Shown piece by piece: positions 1 to 7,728 of a DNA stretch of 64,000 bases. Made by a program: the position numbers and the translations under genes. Source of the DNA: Hoylesella oralis ATCC 33269. GTDB taxonomy: Bacteria > Bacteroidota > Bacteroidia > Bacteroidales > Bacteroidaceae. Location: contig NZ_GL833119.1 of assembly GCF_000185145.2 (NCBI RefSeq), forward strand, positions 860,668-924,667, given 5' to 3'. The notes under the pieces are model-generated. The model did no database searches and had not been told where the DNA came from. It saw only the letters and a list, made by a program, of their open reading frames with translations. Numbering within the stretch: position 1 is the stretch's first letter; every line of letters starts with the position of its first letter.

Positions 1-55
1 AAGCCCGCCTGCGCCGATGGTACTGCGCTGCAATGCGGGAGAGTAGGTGGCTGCC
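1..55 (+). rRNA. rrf: 5S ribosomal RNA, 3' end (partial)
   Basis: The first 55 bases match the 3' half of Bacteroidales 5S rRNA as I know it: the segment after AAGCCCGCCTGCGCCGATGG and the closing GGGAGAGTAGGTGGCTGCC. The 5' half lies outside the window, so the upstream sequence is the end of an rRNA operon (16S-23S-5S). It is followed directly by a T-run and a strong hairpin terminator. Confidence 0.93.
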
Positions 56-67
56 TTTTTTAATTTC

Positions 68-106
68 GCGTCCGTTCGGGATAACTTCCGTGCGGACGCT
101 TTTTTA
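68..106 (+). terminator. rRNA operon terminator
   Basis: GCGTCCG (68-74) pairs with CGGACGC (93-99), followed by a run of T. It sits just after the 5S end and is the natural intrinsic terminator of the rRNA operon. Confidence 0.85.
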
Positions 107-136
107 TATATACAACCTATACCTATTGTCTGAATA

Positions 137-312
137 CGAGCGGTTTACATCGTGAACCACGGAGGTTGACACCGTGAAGCACGGAGGTTGACACGATGAA
201 GTACGGAGGTTGACACGCTGAAGCACGGAGGTTGACACGCTGAACCACGGAGGTTGACGCGATGAAGTACGGAGGTTGACACGCTGAAGCACGGAGGTTG
301 ACGCGATGAACC
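137..312. repeat. 22-bp tandem repeat array, 7 copies plus a degenerate one
   Basis: Seven head-to-tail copies of a 22-bp unit start at 159, 181, 203, 225, 247, 269 and 291. The first 12 bases, ACGGAGGTTGAC, are identical in all seven copies; the last 10 vary (ACGATGAAGT, ACGCTGAAGC, GCGATGAACC and similar). A decayed copy covers about 137-158. Because 22 is not a multiple of 3, reading frames across it give a 22-residue peptide period on the minus strand. These look like by-products of the repeat and I do not call them genes. Function unknown. Confidence 0.95.
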
Positions 313-315
313 ATG

Positions 316-350
316 AAAAATCCCTCATAAAACAATTTGTTTATGAGGGA
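316..350 (-). terminator. terminator of the M48 protease gene
   Basis: TCCCTCATAAA (321-331) pairs with TTTATGAGGGA (340-350). On the minus strand the stem is followed by TTTTT (plus-strand A316-320). It lies 33 bases beyond the stop codon of the minus-strand M48 gene. An 11-base direct repeat, AATTATTGTAT, follows at 353-374. Confidence 0.8.
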
Positions 351-382
351 ACAATTATTGTATAATTATTGTATATCCGTGC

Positions 383-1174
383 TTACGGTTTGGCTATGCC
401 GTCTTTCTGTGCCCGATCGCTCATGGTCTTGATTCTCTTGTCAAGGTCGGGATGTGACGAAAACATACGTTTCCATTTGCTATCTTTTTGGTATCCGGCA
501 TCAGATTCCAGCTTTTTAAGTCTCTCGAATGCCAGTGCCATAGCCCATGGGTTTTTGCCATTTTTCTTCAAGAAATCATATCCATAAGTATCGGCATTGC
601 TTTCTTGCTTTTGTGAATAGGTAGCGTTAACGAGCGCTTCGCCCAGTTCGCCGAGCTGAGAGTCTGTAAGTGCCGCTGCTTGTCCGCTTGTTGAAGATAC
701 GCCATCTTTAAGTGCAGAGGTGAGCAATGCCGTGCGGAATGCCTTTTTAGAGTCTTTATGAGCCACATGACCGATTTCGTGACCGATAACACCTAACAGT
801 TCTTCATCCGACATAACGTCCATCAACGATGAGAATACACGCACGCTACCGTCGGGACAAGCAAAGGCATTGACATCTATTACGTAGTAAACTTTGAAAT
901 TAAGCGGTATTCCTTCCACATCCGTCAGGCCTTTGGTCAGTTTGTTGAGCCTCGCCGTATATGGGCTTTTCGCGTCGCACACCTTGTTATGAGCATCCAT
1001 CCAATTAATATACTCCTTTACATAGTTGGCCATATCTTCATCGGTGAGTGTCATTGCCTTTCCGGCCTTGATAGCCCCCGAAGCCGCTTTACCGATGTTG
1101 AACTGTGCCATTACCGGCATTCCACTCATGAAGCATATTGCGATGAGTGCCGTTTTGAAAGTTTTTGTTTTCAT
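383..1174 (-). CDS. secreted M48 family zinc metalloprotease
   Basis: A 263-residue protein with an N-terminal signal peptide (hydrophobic stretch 8-22, cleavage likely after VMA at 23). The zinc-binding HEIGH motif is at 132-136 (H132, E133, H136), and the third ligand is probably E191 in the QESNADTYG segment, as in M48 peptidases of the BepA/LoiP/Oma1 type. The family cleaves or chaperones misfolded envelope proteins. No TPR tail is present, so it resembles the short periplasmic LoiP-like form rather than BepA. It is monocistronic: its own -7 box lies upstream and a strong terminator downstream. The start is the only Met that keeps the signal peptide. The substrate cannot be read from the sequence. 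Confidence 0.9.
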   Translation of the reverse strand: MKTKTFKTALIAICFMSGMPVMAQFNIGKAASGAIKAGKAMTLTDEDMANYVKEYINWMDAHNKVCDAKSPYTARLNKLTKGLTDVEGIPLNFKVYYVIDVNAFACPDGSVRVFSSLMDVMSDEELLGVIGHEIGHVAHKDSKKAFRTALLTSALKDGVSSTSGQAAALTDSQLGELGEALVNATYSQKQESNADTYGYDFLKKNGKNPWAMALAFERLKKLESDAGYQKDSKWKRMFSSHPDLDKRIKTMSDRAQKDGIAKP

Positions 1175-1274
1175 TGACTGTTATGTTTTAGTGATAAAAT
1201 TAATCCATATAATATTTTTTGTAATCAAGGTGTTTAAGTGTGTCGGTGCTCGAAGCGAGGCGGTATGTTTGATA

Positions 1275-1282
1275 CAAAAGTA
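1275..1282 (-). promoter_or_regulatory. -7 element for the M48 gene
   Basis: On the minus strand this reads TACTTTTG, a match to the Bacteroidota -7 consensus TAnnTTTG, about 93 bases before the M48 start codon. No clear -33 TTG is seen at the right distance. Confidence 0.5.
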
Positions 1283-1514
1283 CAAAAAAATATAAAAACT
1301 TAAGTCGTTTTTATTGAAAAATATTTGTGAATATTCCAAATGGCATAGTCTGTCATAGTATATAGATGTACGCTGTAAGGCGAACAGACCATACCTTTAT
1401 GCCCGTCGGATAATACTCCTACCGGCGTTATACGGTGCCCCTATATGTTGCATGCTCGGCAGTGTGGCCGGTTATTCGTTAAGGATAAAACAAAAAGGCT
1501 ATAAATACTGTTTG
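1283..1514. other. divergent intergenic region without a gene
   Basis: Between the M48 promoter and the promoter at 1515 there is AT-rich sequence with stop codons in all frames. I see no RNA, repeat or convincing ORF. Confidence 0.6.
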
Positions 1515-1546
1515 TTTGGTAATGTCGCTTCTTTGTTGTAACTTTG
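1515..1546 (+). promoter_or_regulatory. Bacteroidota-type promoter (-33/-7)
   Basis: TTTG at 1515-1518 and TAACTTTG at 1539-1546, 20 bases apart, fit the sigma-ABfr promoter layout. Transcription should start near 1553. This rules out the upstream ATG at 1516 as the start of the following gene. Confidence 0.75.
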
Positions 1547-1569
1547 CTTTTGATTTCAAATCTGATCGG

Positions 1570-2157
1570 ATGCTCAACCGTATAAAGAGAATGTTTATTT
1601 GGCTTCGTCGATGCCGCCATTGTCGCGGGTTCGGCATTCAATCGCCATGGGCATATCGGTTTGTGAGGTATGTCGTCAATGAGCATTACCCTTATTACGC
1701 TTACGATGAGTTGAAAAAGACCTCTCCATTGACAGATAAAACACGGCTTAAACTCTATAGGCTCTACTTTCGTATAGCCAACTTCGCACAAGCCGAGCAA
1801 TGGACGGTTTGTTTATCCGGACAAGAAGTCGTTACACGTTACATAAATGCCGGGTGTAAGAAAACAAGAGTAATAAACAACTTACACGGTAATGTAGCAG
1901 ACAGTCTTAAAAACAGCACTATACTGCTGGTAGATTTAAGGAATGATCGGAAAGAGACGTACTTGCAGTTTATCGAACATGCCGGCCAGCATTCGATACT
2001 GATTATAAACGGCATCTATACAACGGCAGAATCGATACGGATATGGCGACGTATAGAACAGGACTATCGTACGGGTATCACTTTCGATTTATATTATTGC
2101 GGCATCGTGTTTTTCGATATGAAGAAACATAAACAGAATTATATCATCAATTTTTAA
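1570..2157 (+). CDS. degenerate class I methyltransferase-like protein
   Basis: A 195-residue basic cytoplasmic protein. The N-terminal segment GFGIQSPWAYRFVRYVVNEH and the C-terminal part (an I-N-G-I-Y turn, W, then FDLYYCGIVFF near the end) resemble a Bacteroidota family annotated as class I SAM-dependent methyltransferase. The glycine-rich SAM-binding motif I expected after the central helix is not visible; that position reads TVCLSGQEVV, so activity is doubtful. An in-frame ATG at 1516 lies upstream of the predicted transcription start, so I use 1570. It sits 11 bases before the cobalamin adenosyltransferase gene and is probably co-transcribed with it. The family assignment rests on remembered patterns and is moderate. 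Confidence 0.7.
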   Translation: MLNRIKRMFIWLRRCRHCRGFGIQSPWAYRFVRYVVNEHYPYYAYDELKKTSPLTDKTRLKLYRLYFRIANFAQAEQWTVCLSGQEVVTRYINAGCKKTRVINNLHGNVADSLKNSTILLVDLRNDRKETYLQFIEHAGQHSILIINGIYTTAESIRIWRRIEQDYRTGITFDLYYCGIVFFDMKKHKQNYIINF

Positions 2158-2168
2158 CCTATTATACA

Positions 2169-2717
2169 ATGAAAATCTATACTAAAAAGGGCGATAGAGG
2201 CGAGACGGTTTTGGCCGACGGAACACGTGTATCCAAATCGGATGTGCGGATAGACGCCTATGGTACGTTGGATGAGTTGAATACCCATATAGGTGTACTT
2301 GCGGGGCAAATGCCCCAATCCTTACGTGAAGATAAAGAATATCTCGGCAAGTTGCAGAACATGCTCTTCTCGTTGGGTGCCTATTTAGCATGTTGCAAGG
2401 ACAGCGAACGCTATATTCCGACTGATGAAGACTTGCTGGATTTAGAGGCTTGTATAGACGGTATGCTATGCCTTTTGCCATCGTTGCGCGAGTTTATTCT
2501 GCCGAGCGGCACACCTGCTGCTTTGCAAGCGCATGTTTGTCGGACTGTTTGTCGCCGTTTTGAGCGCCGACTTGTCGATCTGTCATCGGTAGGCAGCTTG
2601 CACGCGAATGCCATCCGTTTCGCCAATCGGCTGTCGGATTACCTTTTTGTATTGGCAAGGAAATTAAACTTTATTGAAGGAGTGGATGAAAAAAAATGGC
2701 AGAAACCTTGCAAATAA
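2169..2717 (+). CDS. PduO-type cob(I)alamin adenosyltransferase
   Basis: A 182-residue protein that would transfer the adenosyl group of ATP to cob(I)alamin to make adenosylcobalamin. The family signature is complete: the N-terminal KIYTKKGDRGETVLADG (phosphate-binding loop), RVSKSDVRIDAYGTLDELN at about 20-38, a helix containing CRRFERRL, and the C-terminal NRLSDYLFVLARKLN. Length is normal for the trimeric PduO/MMAB type. It would supply cofactor to enzymes such as methylmalonyl-CoA mutase, common in Bacteroidota making propionate. It follows the methyltransferase-like gene by 11 bases, and the promoter of the next gene overlaps its 3' end. Confidence 0.92.
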   Translation: MKIYTKKGDRGETVLADGTRVSKSDVRIDAYGTLDELNTHIGVLAGQMPQSLREDKEYLGKLQNMLFSLGAYLACCKDSERYIPTDEDLLDLEACIDGMLCLLPSLREFILPSGTPAALQAHVCRTVCRRFERRLVDLSSVGSLHANAIRFANRLSDYLFVLARKLNFIEGVDEKKWQKPCK

Positions 2718-2737
2718 TATAAAAATGATTACTTTTG
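2708..2737 (+). promoter_or_regulatory. promoter of the DUF2795 gene
   Basis: TTG at 2708-2710 and TACTTTTG at 2730-2737, 19 bases apart. It overlaps the end of the adenosyltransferase gene and gives a leader of about 30 bases. Confidence 0.7.
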
Positions 2738-2774
2738 CACGCAAATCAAGTATAACATATAAAAATATAGGCTT

Positions 2775-2996
2775 ATGTATTGGACATTAGAATTAGCTTC
2801 TAAACTCGAAGATGCGCCGTGGCCTGCAACGAAGGAAGAGCTTATCGATTACGCGATACGTTCGGGTGCACCGCTTGAAGTGTTAGAGAACTTGCAGGAG
2901 ATAGAGGATGAAGGTGATGTCTACGACAGTATTGAAGATATTTGGCCCGACTATCCCACAAAAGAAGATTTCCTTTTCAACGAGGACGAATATTAG
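2775..2996 (+). CDS. DUF2795 domain-containing small acidic protein
   Basis: A 73-residue, strongly acidic protein. The core matches the DUF2795 pattern: W at 3, the PWPATKEELIDYAIRSGAP stretch (residues 15-33), then LENLQEIEDEGDVYDSIEDI. The family is small and of unknown biochemical function. In Bacteroidota it is often found beside the cobalamin adenosyltransferase, as here, which suggests conserved neighbourhood rather than a proven functional link. It has its own promoter 38 bases upstream of the ATG. Confidence 0.88.
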   Translation: MYWTLELASKLEDAPWPATKEELIDYAIRSGAPLEVLENLQEIEDEGDVYDSIEDIWPDYPTKEDFLFNEDEY

Positions 2997-3201
2997 GCAT
3001 GTTTGTCCATGTTGCGGAAAATAAGCAGCATGCAGGCAGCGGATATGACTTTACAAACCGGACATTTAAAGCGGCAGAAGCTTTGGGTGTCCGGCTTGTT
3101 TTTATACAGCTGGGAATAAAAAATGGGTGTATGTGCTTGATAGGAAACTTGTATATTTTTCTCATTTGTACGGAAAATATCGTTAAAATATATAAAATAA
3201 C
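2997..3201. other. intergenic, no gene seen
   Basis: This stretch between the DUF2795 stop and the next promoter has only short frames that overlap the DUF2795 gene or lack protein-like composition. No hairpin terminator with a T-run was found. Confidence 0.5.
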
Positions 3202-3231
3202 TTGATTGTGTTGAAAGAAAAGCTAACTTTG
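3202..3231 (+). promoter_or_regulatory. promoter of the Ig-like secreted protein gene
   Basis: TTG at 3202-3204 and TAACTTTG at 3224-3231 with a 19-base spacer. The predicted start near 3238 leaves a 5' leader of about 128 bases before the ATG at 3366. Confidence 0.7.
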
Positions 3232-3365
3232 CAATTATAAATTAGACTGACACGGAAAAGAGATATTTTTAACGGCGATGATGAACAACCGATTGCTTTG
3301 TATGGGCAATTGAGAGTAAACCATGTTGCCATATTTTAAACCTAAACCAATAAATAAACATTAAA

Positions 3366-4304
3366 ATGAAACACAATTTACTTTTAACAACTGGACTCTT
3401 CCTGTTTTTAAGTATCATGTCTGTGCAAGCAGCCCAAAGTATTCCTGCCGGCGAGGGCGAAGAACCCGACGCAAAGATGAGCATGGACCAGAAACGTGTG
3501 GATGTAGGGACCGATTTCTCTATCCACTTCACGAATGCGCCCGTGGGTGTAAACGCATGGATAGGTATCTATCCTTTCGGTAAAGGGCCGGAGAATTCCG
3601 CTTCTTATACGTATAAATATACCGAAGTTGCCAATGGTTCGGTTACTTTTAATATCGGTGAATCGAACGCATATACTGCGGTATTATTCAAAGACGGAGA
3701 TGTTCATAACCCTTATCCCGACAGATTGTCTTTCTTTGTCGGCAGAGAAGGCTCGTTTTCTATAGATAAAACAACTTACGAAGAGGGCGAAGAGATTACG
3801 ATAACCTATGCCGGATTGCCCGCTTTAGATAAAGACTGGTTCGGCATCTATACCGAAGGTAAGGATCCGAATGGTGCCGGTATTACTGCCGATAGGTGGA
3901 AATATGCCCCTGTAGGGGTTGCGGATGGAACGTTAAAGATGGCGACCGGTGAAGGTGATGATGCCGTATTACCCCCGGGAAACTACTTTATAACGTATAT
4001 GATTCGCGATGAGCACTATGAACCGATGGCACGTCAACACTTTACAGTAACAACTCCGACATCCATCAAGCAGGTATCCGAAATCGATGAAATAACTTAT
4101 GACGGAACTCACAAATGCCTTTTATTGGCAACCTCGCAAAGCGGTACCGTTAGCGTGTATACAGCCGACGGCAAGAAAATTGCAGATAAAACTCTGAAAA
4201 GTGGTAAGAATAGCGTGCCTCTGAATGCCGCATCTCACCGGCTCTTGATCGTGACATGGAAAGGTGATGATGGTAATACCATTATTCGCAAGGTGCAGTT
4301 ATAA
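3366..4304 (+). CDS. secreted protein with two Ig-like repeats and a T9SS-type C-terminal tail
   Basis: A 312-residue protein. Residues 1-22 are a signal peptide (cleavage near VQA/A). Two repeats follow, about 40-125 and 130-228, each with the pattern hydrophobic-GIY-x-x-GK-x-P (AWIGIYPFGKGPEN at 64-77; DWFGIYTEGKDPNG at 157-170) and a closing F-x-V strand. They look like duplicated immunoglobulin-fold modules of the kind found beside phosphoesterases and glycosidases, but no catalytic domain is present. Residues 232-312 resemble a T9SS sorting domain (VSVYTADGKKIADKTLKSGK, then a terminal RKVQL). It lies directly upstream of porP, on the same strand but separated by a terminator. Probable surface or secreted binding protein; ligand unknown. 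Confidence 0.8.
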   Translation: MKHNLLLTTGLFLFLSIMSVQAAQSIPAGEGEEPDAKMSMDQKRVDVGTDFSIHFTNAPVGVNAWIGIYPFGKGPENSASYTYKYTEVANGSVTFNIGESNAYTAVLFKDGDVHNPYPDRLSFFVGREGSFSIDKTTYEEGEEITITYAGLPALDKDWFGIYTEGKDPNGAGITADRWKYAPVGVADGTLKMATGEGDDAVLPPGNYFITYMIRDEHYEPMARQHFTVTTPTSIKQVSEIDEITYDGTHKCLLLATSQSGTVSVYTADGKKIADKTLKSGKNSVPLNAASHRLLIVTWKGDDGNTIIRKVQL

Positions 4305-4351
4305 AGATATATGTACTGTTAGATGGGCATAAATATGTCATCTTGCATGTA

Positions 4352-4401
4352 AGAGAATTGCTCGTATCTTTTACGGATATAGGCAGTTCTCTTTTCTTTT
4401 T
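4352..4401 (+). terminator. terminator before porP
   Basis: AGAGAATTGC (4352-4361) pairs with GCAGTTCTCT (4383-4392) with one G-U pair, then a T-rich tract. It separates the Ig-like protein gene from the por operon. Confidence 0.75.
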
Positions 4402-4451
4402 GGCATTATGTCGGGAATATACTCTTTGCCGTTTATACAATAAAATATAAT

Positions 4452-5408
4452 ATGATGCGTTATCAGTACGTGTTTAAACGTATTTTGATATTGTCATTCC
4501 TGTGTGTTTCCGTGGTTGGTGAGAGCATGGCACAGTACGATGTGTCGTTCAGCCATTATTTCGACATGGAACCTTCTTTCAATCCGGCATCGGTAGGCAA
4601 GCAGTCGAAGTTGAATATTACGGCGGCATATGCCCTCGATATGGCAGGTTTCGAACATAATCCGCAAACGATGTATGCAGCTGCAGATATGCCGTTTTAC
4701 TTTTTTAATGCCTATCACGGGGCCGGATTGCAGTTCATGAATGATAAAATAGGTCTGTTTACCCATCAGAAGTTGGCTTTGCAATATGCTTATAAGCATC
4801 GGCTGTTTGGAGGAACTGTTGCTATCGGTGTGCAAGCGGGGCTGCTGAATGAGAGTTTTAACGGCTCCGGACTTGATTTGGGAGAGTCGAACGATCCGGC
4901 TTTTACAGCTTCCGAGCTCAACGGAAATGGTTTGGATATCGGTTTCGGGCTTTATTATATGCATGGTCCGTGGTATATGGGTGCTTCGGTGCAGCATGTA
5001 AATTCGCCGTTGATAGAACTGGGTGAGAGAAACGAATTGAAGATAGGTGCGACGTATTATTTAACAGGCGGATACAATATTAAGTTGAGAAATCCGTTTT
5101 TGACAATAAAGCCCTCGTTCTTGGTGCGTACCGATGGCGTAGCCTATCGTGCCGATATCAGCGGACGGCTTGTGTATGCGTATGAGAAGAAAATGATGTA
5201 TGGGGGGGTAAGTTATAGTCCGACCAATTCTGTTACTTTCCTTGTAGGGGGAAATTTCCATGGGATTGTCGTAGGATATAGTTACGAATTATATACATCG
5301 GCAATTGCTCCGGGGAATGGAAGCCATGAACTTTGTGTGGGATATCTGATGGATATAAACCTTGTGAAAAAAGGAAAGAATAAACATAAAAGCGTTCGGA
5401 TATTATGA
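4452..5408 (+). CDS. porP: type IX secretion system outer-membrane protein PorP/SprF
   Basis: A 318-residue protein of the PorP/SprF family. After the signal peptide (cleaved near SMA/Q) comes the family hallmark QYDVSFSHYFDMEPSFNPAS, followed by alternating amphipathic strands (AGLQFMNDKIGLF, LQYAYKHRL, GFGLYYMHGPWYMGASVQHV) of an outer-membrane barrel. In P. gingivalis PorP is needed for export of CTD proteins and links to PorK; in gliding relatives SprF handles the adhesin SprB. First gene of porPKLMN; the stop overlaps an ATG of the next frame, and the likely porK start is 42 bases further on. No strong promoter of its own was found; the sequence TACTCTTTG near 4410-4419 is one base too long for a consensus -7 box. 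Confidence 0.93.
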   Translation: MMRYQYVFKRILILSFLCVSVVGESMAQYDVSFSHYFDMEPSFNPASVGKQSKLNITAAYALDMAGFEHNPQTMYAAADMPFYFFNAYHGAGLQFMNDKIGLFTHQKLALQYAYKHRLFGGTVAIGVQAGLLNESFNGSGLDLGESNDPAFTASELNGNGLDIGFGLYYMHGPWYMGASVQHVNSPLIELGERNELKIGATYYLTGGYNIKLRNPFLTIKPSFLVRTDGVAYRADISGRLVYAYEKKMMYGGVSYSPTNSVTFLVGGNFHGIVVGYSYELYTSAIAPGNGSHELCVGYLMDINLVKKGKNKHKSVRIL

Positions 5409-5449
5409 CGTGTCGTCAGTTTGATAGTGATAAAGGAAAAAAAGAATAT

Positions 5450-6898
5450 ATGAGAAAGAGTGTCATAGCCCTTGGTTTTTGTACGATATCTTTGGTTGTT
5501 ACCGGATGTTTTGGCAGCAAGACTGCCTCTTCATCCGGTAGAGGCGGTGAAGTTGTCGGCGTAAGAGGTCGCTCGTTTGTTGAACCTACGCCTTATGGAA
5601 TGACCAAAATAAACAGAGGTTACCTCCACATGGGACTTGAAAAACAAGATAGTTTGTGGGGAAAAAAGACGCCGGTTAAAGATATTTCCGTGGATGGCTT
5701 TTGGATGGATCAGACCGAGGTAACCAATTCACAATACAAACAGTTCGTTATGTGGGTTCGCGACAGTATACTTCGTACCCGCTTGGCCGATCCTTCTTTT
5801 GGCGGAGATGAGACTTATATGATTACCGAAGATAAGAATGGTGATCCCGTACCTCCTCATGTCAATTGGAAAAAACCGCTTCCCCGAAAACCCAATGAGG
5901 ATGAACAGCGTGCCATCGAAAGCATGTACGTTACCAATCCCGTTACCGGAGAGAAGTCTCTTGACTATCGTCAGTTGAATTATCGTTATGAGGTTTACGA
6001 TTATACCACGGCTGCATTGCGTCGCAATCGTATAAATCCACAGGAAAGAAATCTCAATACCGATATGACTGTAAATCCTGATGAGGTTGTTATGATCTCG
6101 AAAGATACGGCATATGTAGATGATGAAGGACGGATTGTCAGCGAAACGATCAACCGGCAATTAACCGGTCCGTGGGACTTTCTCAATACATATATCGTGA
6201 ATGTGTATCCTGATACGACTTGTTGGGTGAACGATTTTCATAATTCGGAAAACGAGACTTATTTACGTAATTACTTCAGCAATCCGGCTTATAACGATTA
6301 TCCTGTTGTGGGAGTTACATGGGAGCAGGCAAACGCTTTTTGTGCGTGGCGCACCGATTATCTATTGAAAGGACTTGGTGGGGAGGCACGCTATATTCAG
6401 CGTTACCGCTTGCCGACCGAGGCTGAATGGGAATATGCCGCCCGTGGAAAGGAAGGAACGGAGTTTCCATGGGAGAACAAAGATGTGATGAATGGCGATG
6501 GTTGCTTCTATGCCAACTTCAAACCCGATAAAGGGAACTATACTAAAGATGGAAATCTGATAACGAGCAAGGTCGGAATTTATTCTGCCAATACTAACGG
6601 ACTTTATGATATGGCAGGCAATGTTGCCGAATGGACAAACACTATTTATACTGAAGCAGGAGTAGAAGCGATGAATGATCTTAACCCGGAACTTTCGTAT
6701 AAGGCGGCTAAGGAAGATCCTTATCGGTTAAAAAAGAAGAGTGTTCGTGGCGGATCATGGAAGGATCCCGAGTCGTACATCCGCAGTGCATGGCGCACAT
6801 GGGAATATCAAAATCAGCCTCGATCTTATATCGGTTTCAGATGCGTACGCAGTTTAGCGAATACAATAAGTGATAAACAGAAAAAAAGCAAGAAATAA
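5450..6898 (+). CDS. porK: type IX secretion lipoprotein PorK/GldK (FGE-sulfatase fold)
   Basis: A 482-residue lipoprotein that forms, with PorN, the periplasmic ring of the T9SS under the outer membrane. The start at 5450 gives an ideal lipoprotein signal ending in the lipobox VTGC (C20) and has an A-rich purine stretch before it. An ATG at 5405, overlapping the porP stop, would add 15 residues ahead of the signal and is less likely. The rest is a formylglycine-generating-enzyme/sulfatase-modifying fold: DQTEVTNSQYKQFV, GVTWEQANAFCAWRTDYL, RLPTEAEWEYAARG, NVAEWT, VRGGSWKD and IGFRCVRS in the usual order. As in known PorK proteins the fold is structural rather than enzymatic. The stop TAA overlaps the porL ATG by one base. 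Confidence 0.95.
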   Translation: MRKSVIALGFCTISLVVTGCFGSKTASSSGRGGEVVGVRGRSFVEPTPYGMTKINRGYLHMGLEKQDSLWGKKTPVKDISVDGFWMDQTEVTNSQYKQFVMWVRDSILRTRLADPSFGGDETYMITEDKNGDPVPPHVNWKKPLPRKPNEDEQRAIESMYVTNPVTGEKSLDYRQLNYRYEVYDYTTAALRRNRINPQERNLNTDMTVNPDEVVMISKDTAYVDDEGRIVSETINRQLTGPWDFLNTYIVNVYPDTTCWVNDFHNSENETYLRNYFSNPAYNDYPVVGVTWEQANAFCAWRTDYLLKGLGGEARYIQRYRLPTEAEWEYAARGKEGTEFPWENKDVMNGDGCFYANFKPDKGNYTKDGNLITSKVGIYSANTNGLYDMAGNVAEWTNTIYTEAGVEAMNDLNPELSYKAAKEDPYRLKKKSVRGGSWKDPESYIRSAWRTWEYQNQPRSYIGFRCVRSLANTISDKQKKSKK

Positions 6899-7647
6899 TG
6901 ACTGAATATAGTAAATATAATATCGTCTATCGTCTGCAGAAGTGGATGGATAGTGTTCCCGGGCAAACATTCTTGAATTATGCCTATAGCTGGGGTGCTT
7001 CTATCGTTATTCTTGGAACGCTTTTTAAGCTAACCCATCTGCCCGGTGCCAATATTATGCTTTTTTGCGGTATGGGAACCGAGGTTTTGGTATTCTTCAT
7101 CTCTGCATTCGACCGTCCTTTCGATAAAACAGCCGAAGGACGTGAGCTTCCTACACGTATAACAGAAGAATATCTTGAGACAGGACAAGTCGAGTATAAA
7201 TACGGAAAGGACAAACAACAGGCTATACCGACAGCGATAGAAAGTGGAACGGTTGCTGTCGGAGGTAATCAGGTTGCCGCCGTAGAGCAAGCTGAATGGA
7301 TTTCGCAACAGCAAAATGCATCGCCTGAAATGGCAGAAGCACAAAGTAATTATATAGAGGAATTGAAGAAACTTACGGAAACTCTTGGTAAAGTTAGTGA
7401 GCAAAGTGCTCGTCTTACGCGCGATAGTGAGGAGATGGAGAACCTCAATCGTACACTTACCGGTATCTGTAAGGTTTACGAGATGCAACTGAAAGGTGCC
7501 AGCCAGCAGATCGGTACCATCGATCAGATAAACGAGCAGAGCCGTCGAATGGCGCAACAAATCGAGCAACTCAATAAGATTTATACCCGTATGATCGAGG
7601 CCATGACCGTTAATATGAAGGCTACGACGGGTGTCGGTGAAGGATGA
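6898..7647 (+). CDS. porL: type IX secretion motor protein PorL/GldL
   Basis: A 249-residue inner-membrane protein. Two transmembrane helices (about 30-45 and 52-70) are joined by a short turn, followed by a long cytoplasmic part (110-249) rich in Q, E and coiled-coil heptads. With PorM it forms the proton-powered rotary motor of the T9SS. The second helix carries E62 (GMGTEVLVFF), the glutamate known in GldL to be needed for proton coupling, so the motor looks intact. The start codon overlaps the porK stop (TAATG), indicating translational coupling. The C-terminal cytoplasmic helices end in TTGVGEG. Confidence 0.95.
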   Translation: MTEYSKYNIVYRLQKWMDSVPGQTFLNYAYSWGASIVILGTLFKLTHLPGANIMLFCGMGTEVLVFFISAFDRPFDKTAEGRELPTRITEEYLETGQVEYKYGKDKQQAIPTAIESGTVAVGGNQVAAVEQAEWISQQQNASPEMAEAQSNYIEELKKLTETLGKVSEQSARLTRDSEEMENLNRTLTGICKVYEMQLKGASQQIGTIDQINEQSRRMAQQIEQLNKIYTRMIEAMTVNMKATTGVGEG

Positions 7648-7728
7648 TAAACGGATCGACGGCAACGATATTTAATGTAGCTCTTCGATGCAATAGGCAT
7701 TCTTGAATAAAAATTATCGATTAGAAAG

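Noticed and set aside
137-312. Array considered as CRISPR
   Set aside because: Units are contiguous without 30-base spacers, and no cas gene lies in the window.
104-335. Two overlapping minus-strand frames across the 22-bp array
   Set aside because: Their repeated peptides follow from the repeat period (22 bases is not a multiple of 3). No signal or start context supports expression.
5405-5449. Upstream ATG of porK at 5405
   Set aside because: It would place 15 residues before a clear lipoprotein signal, and overlaps the porP stop; the ATG at 5450 is better.
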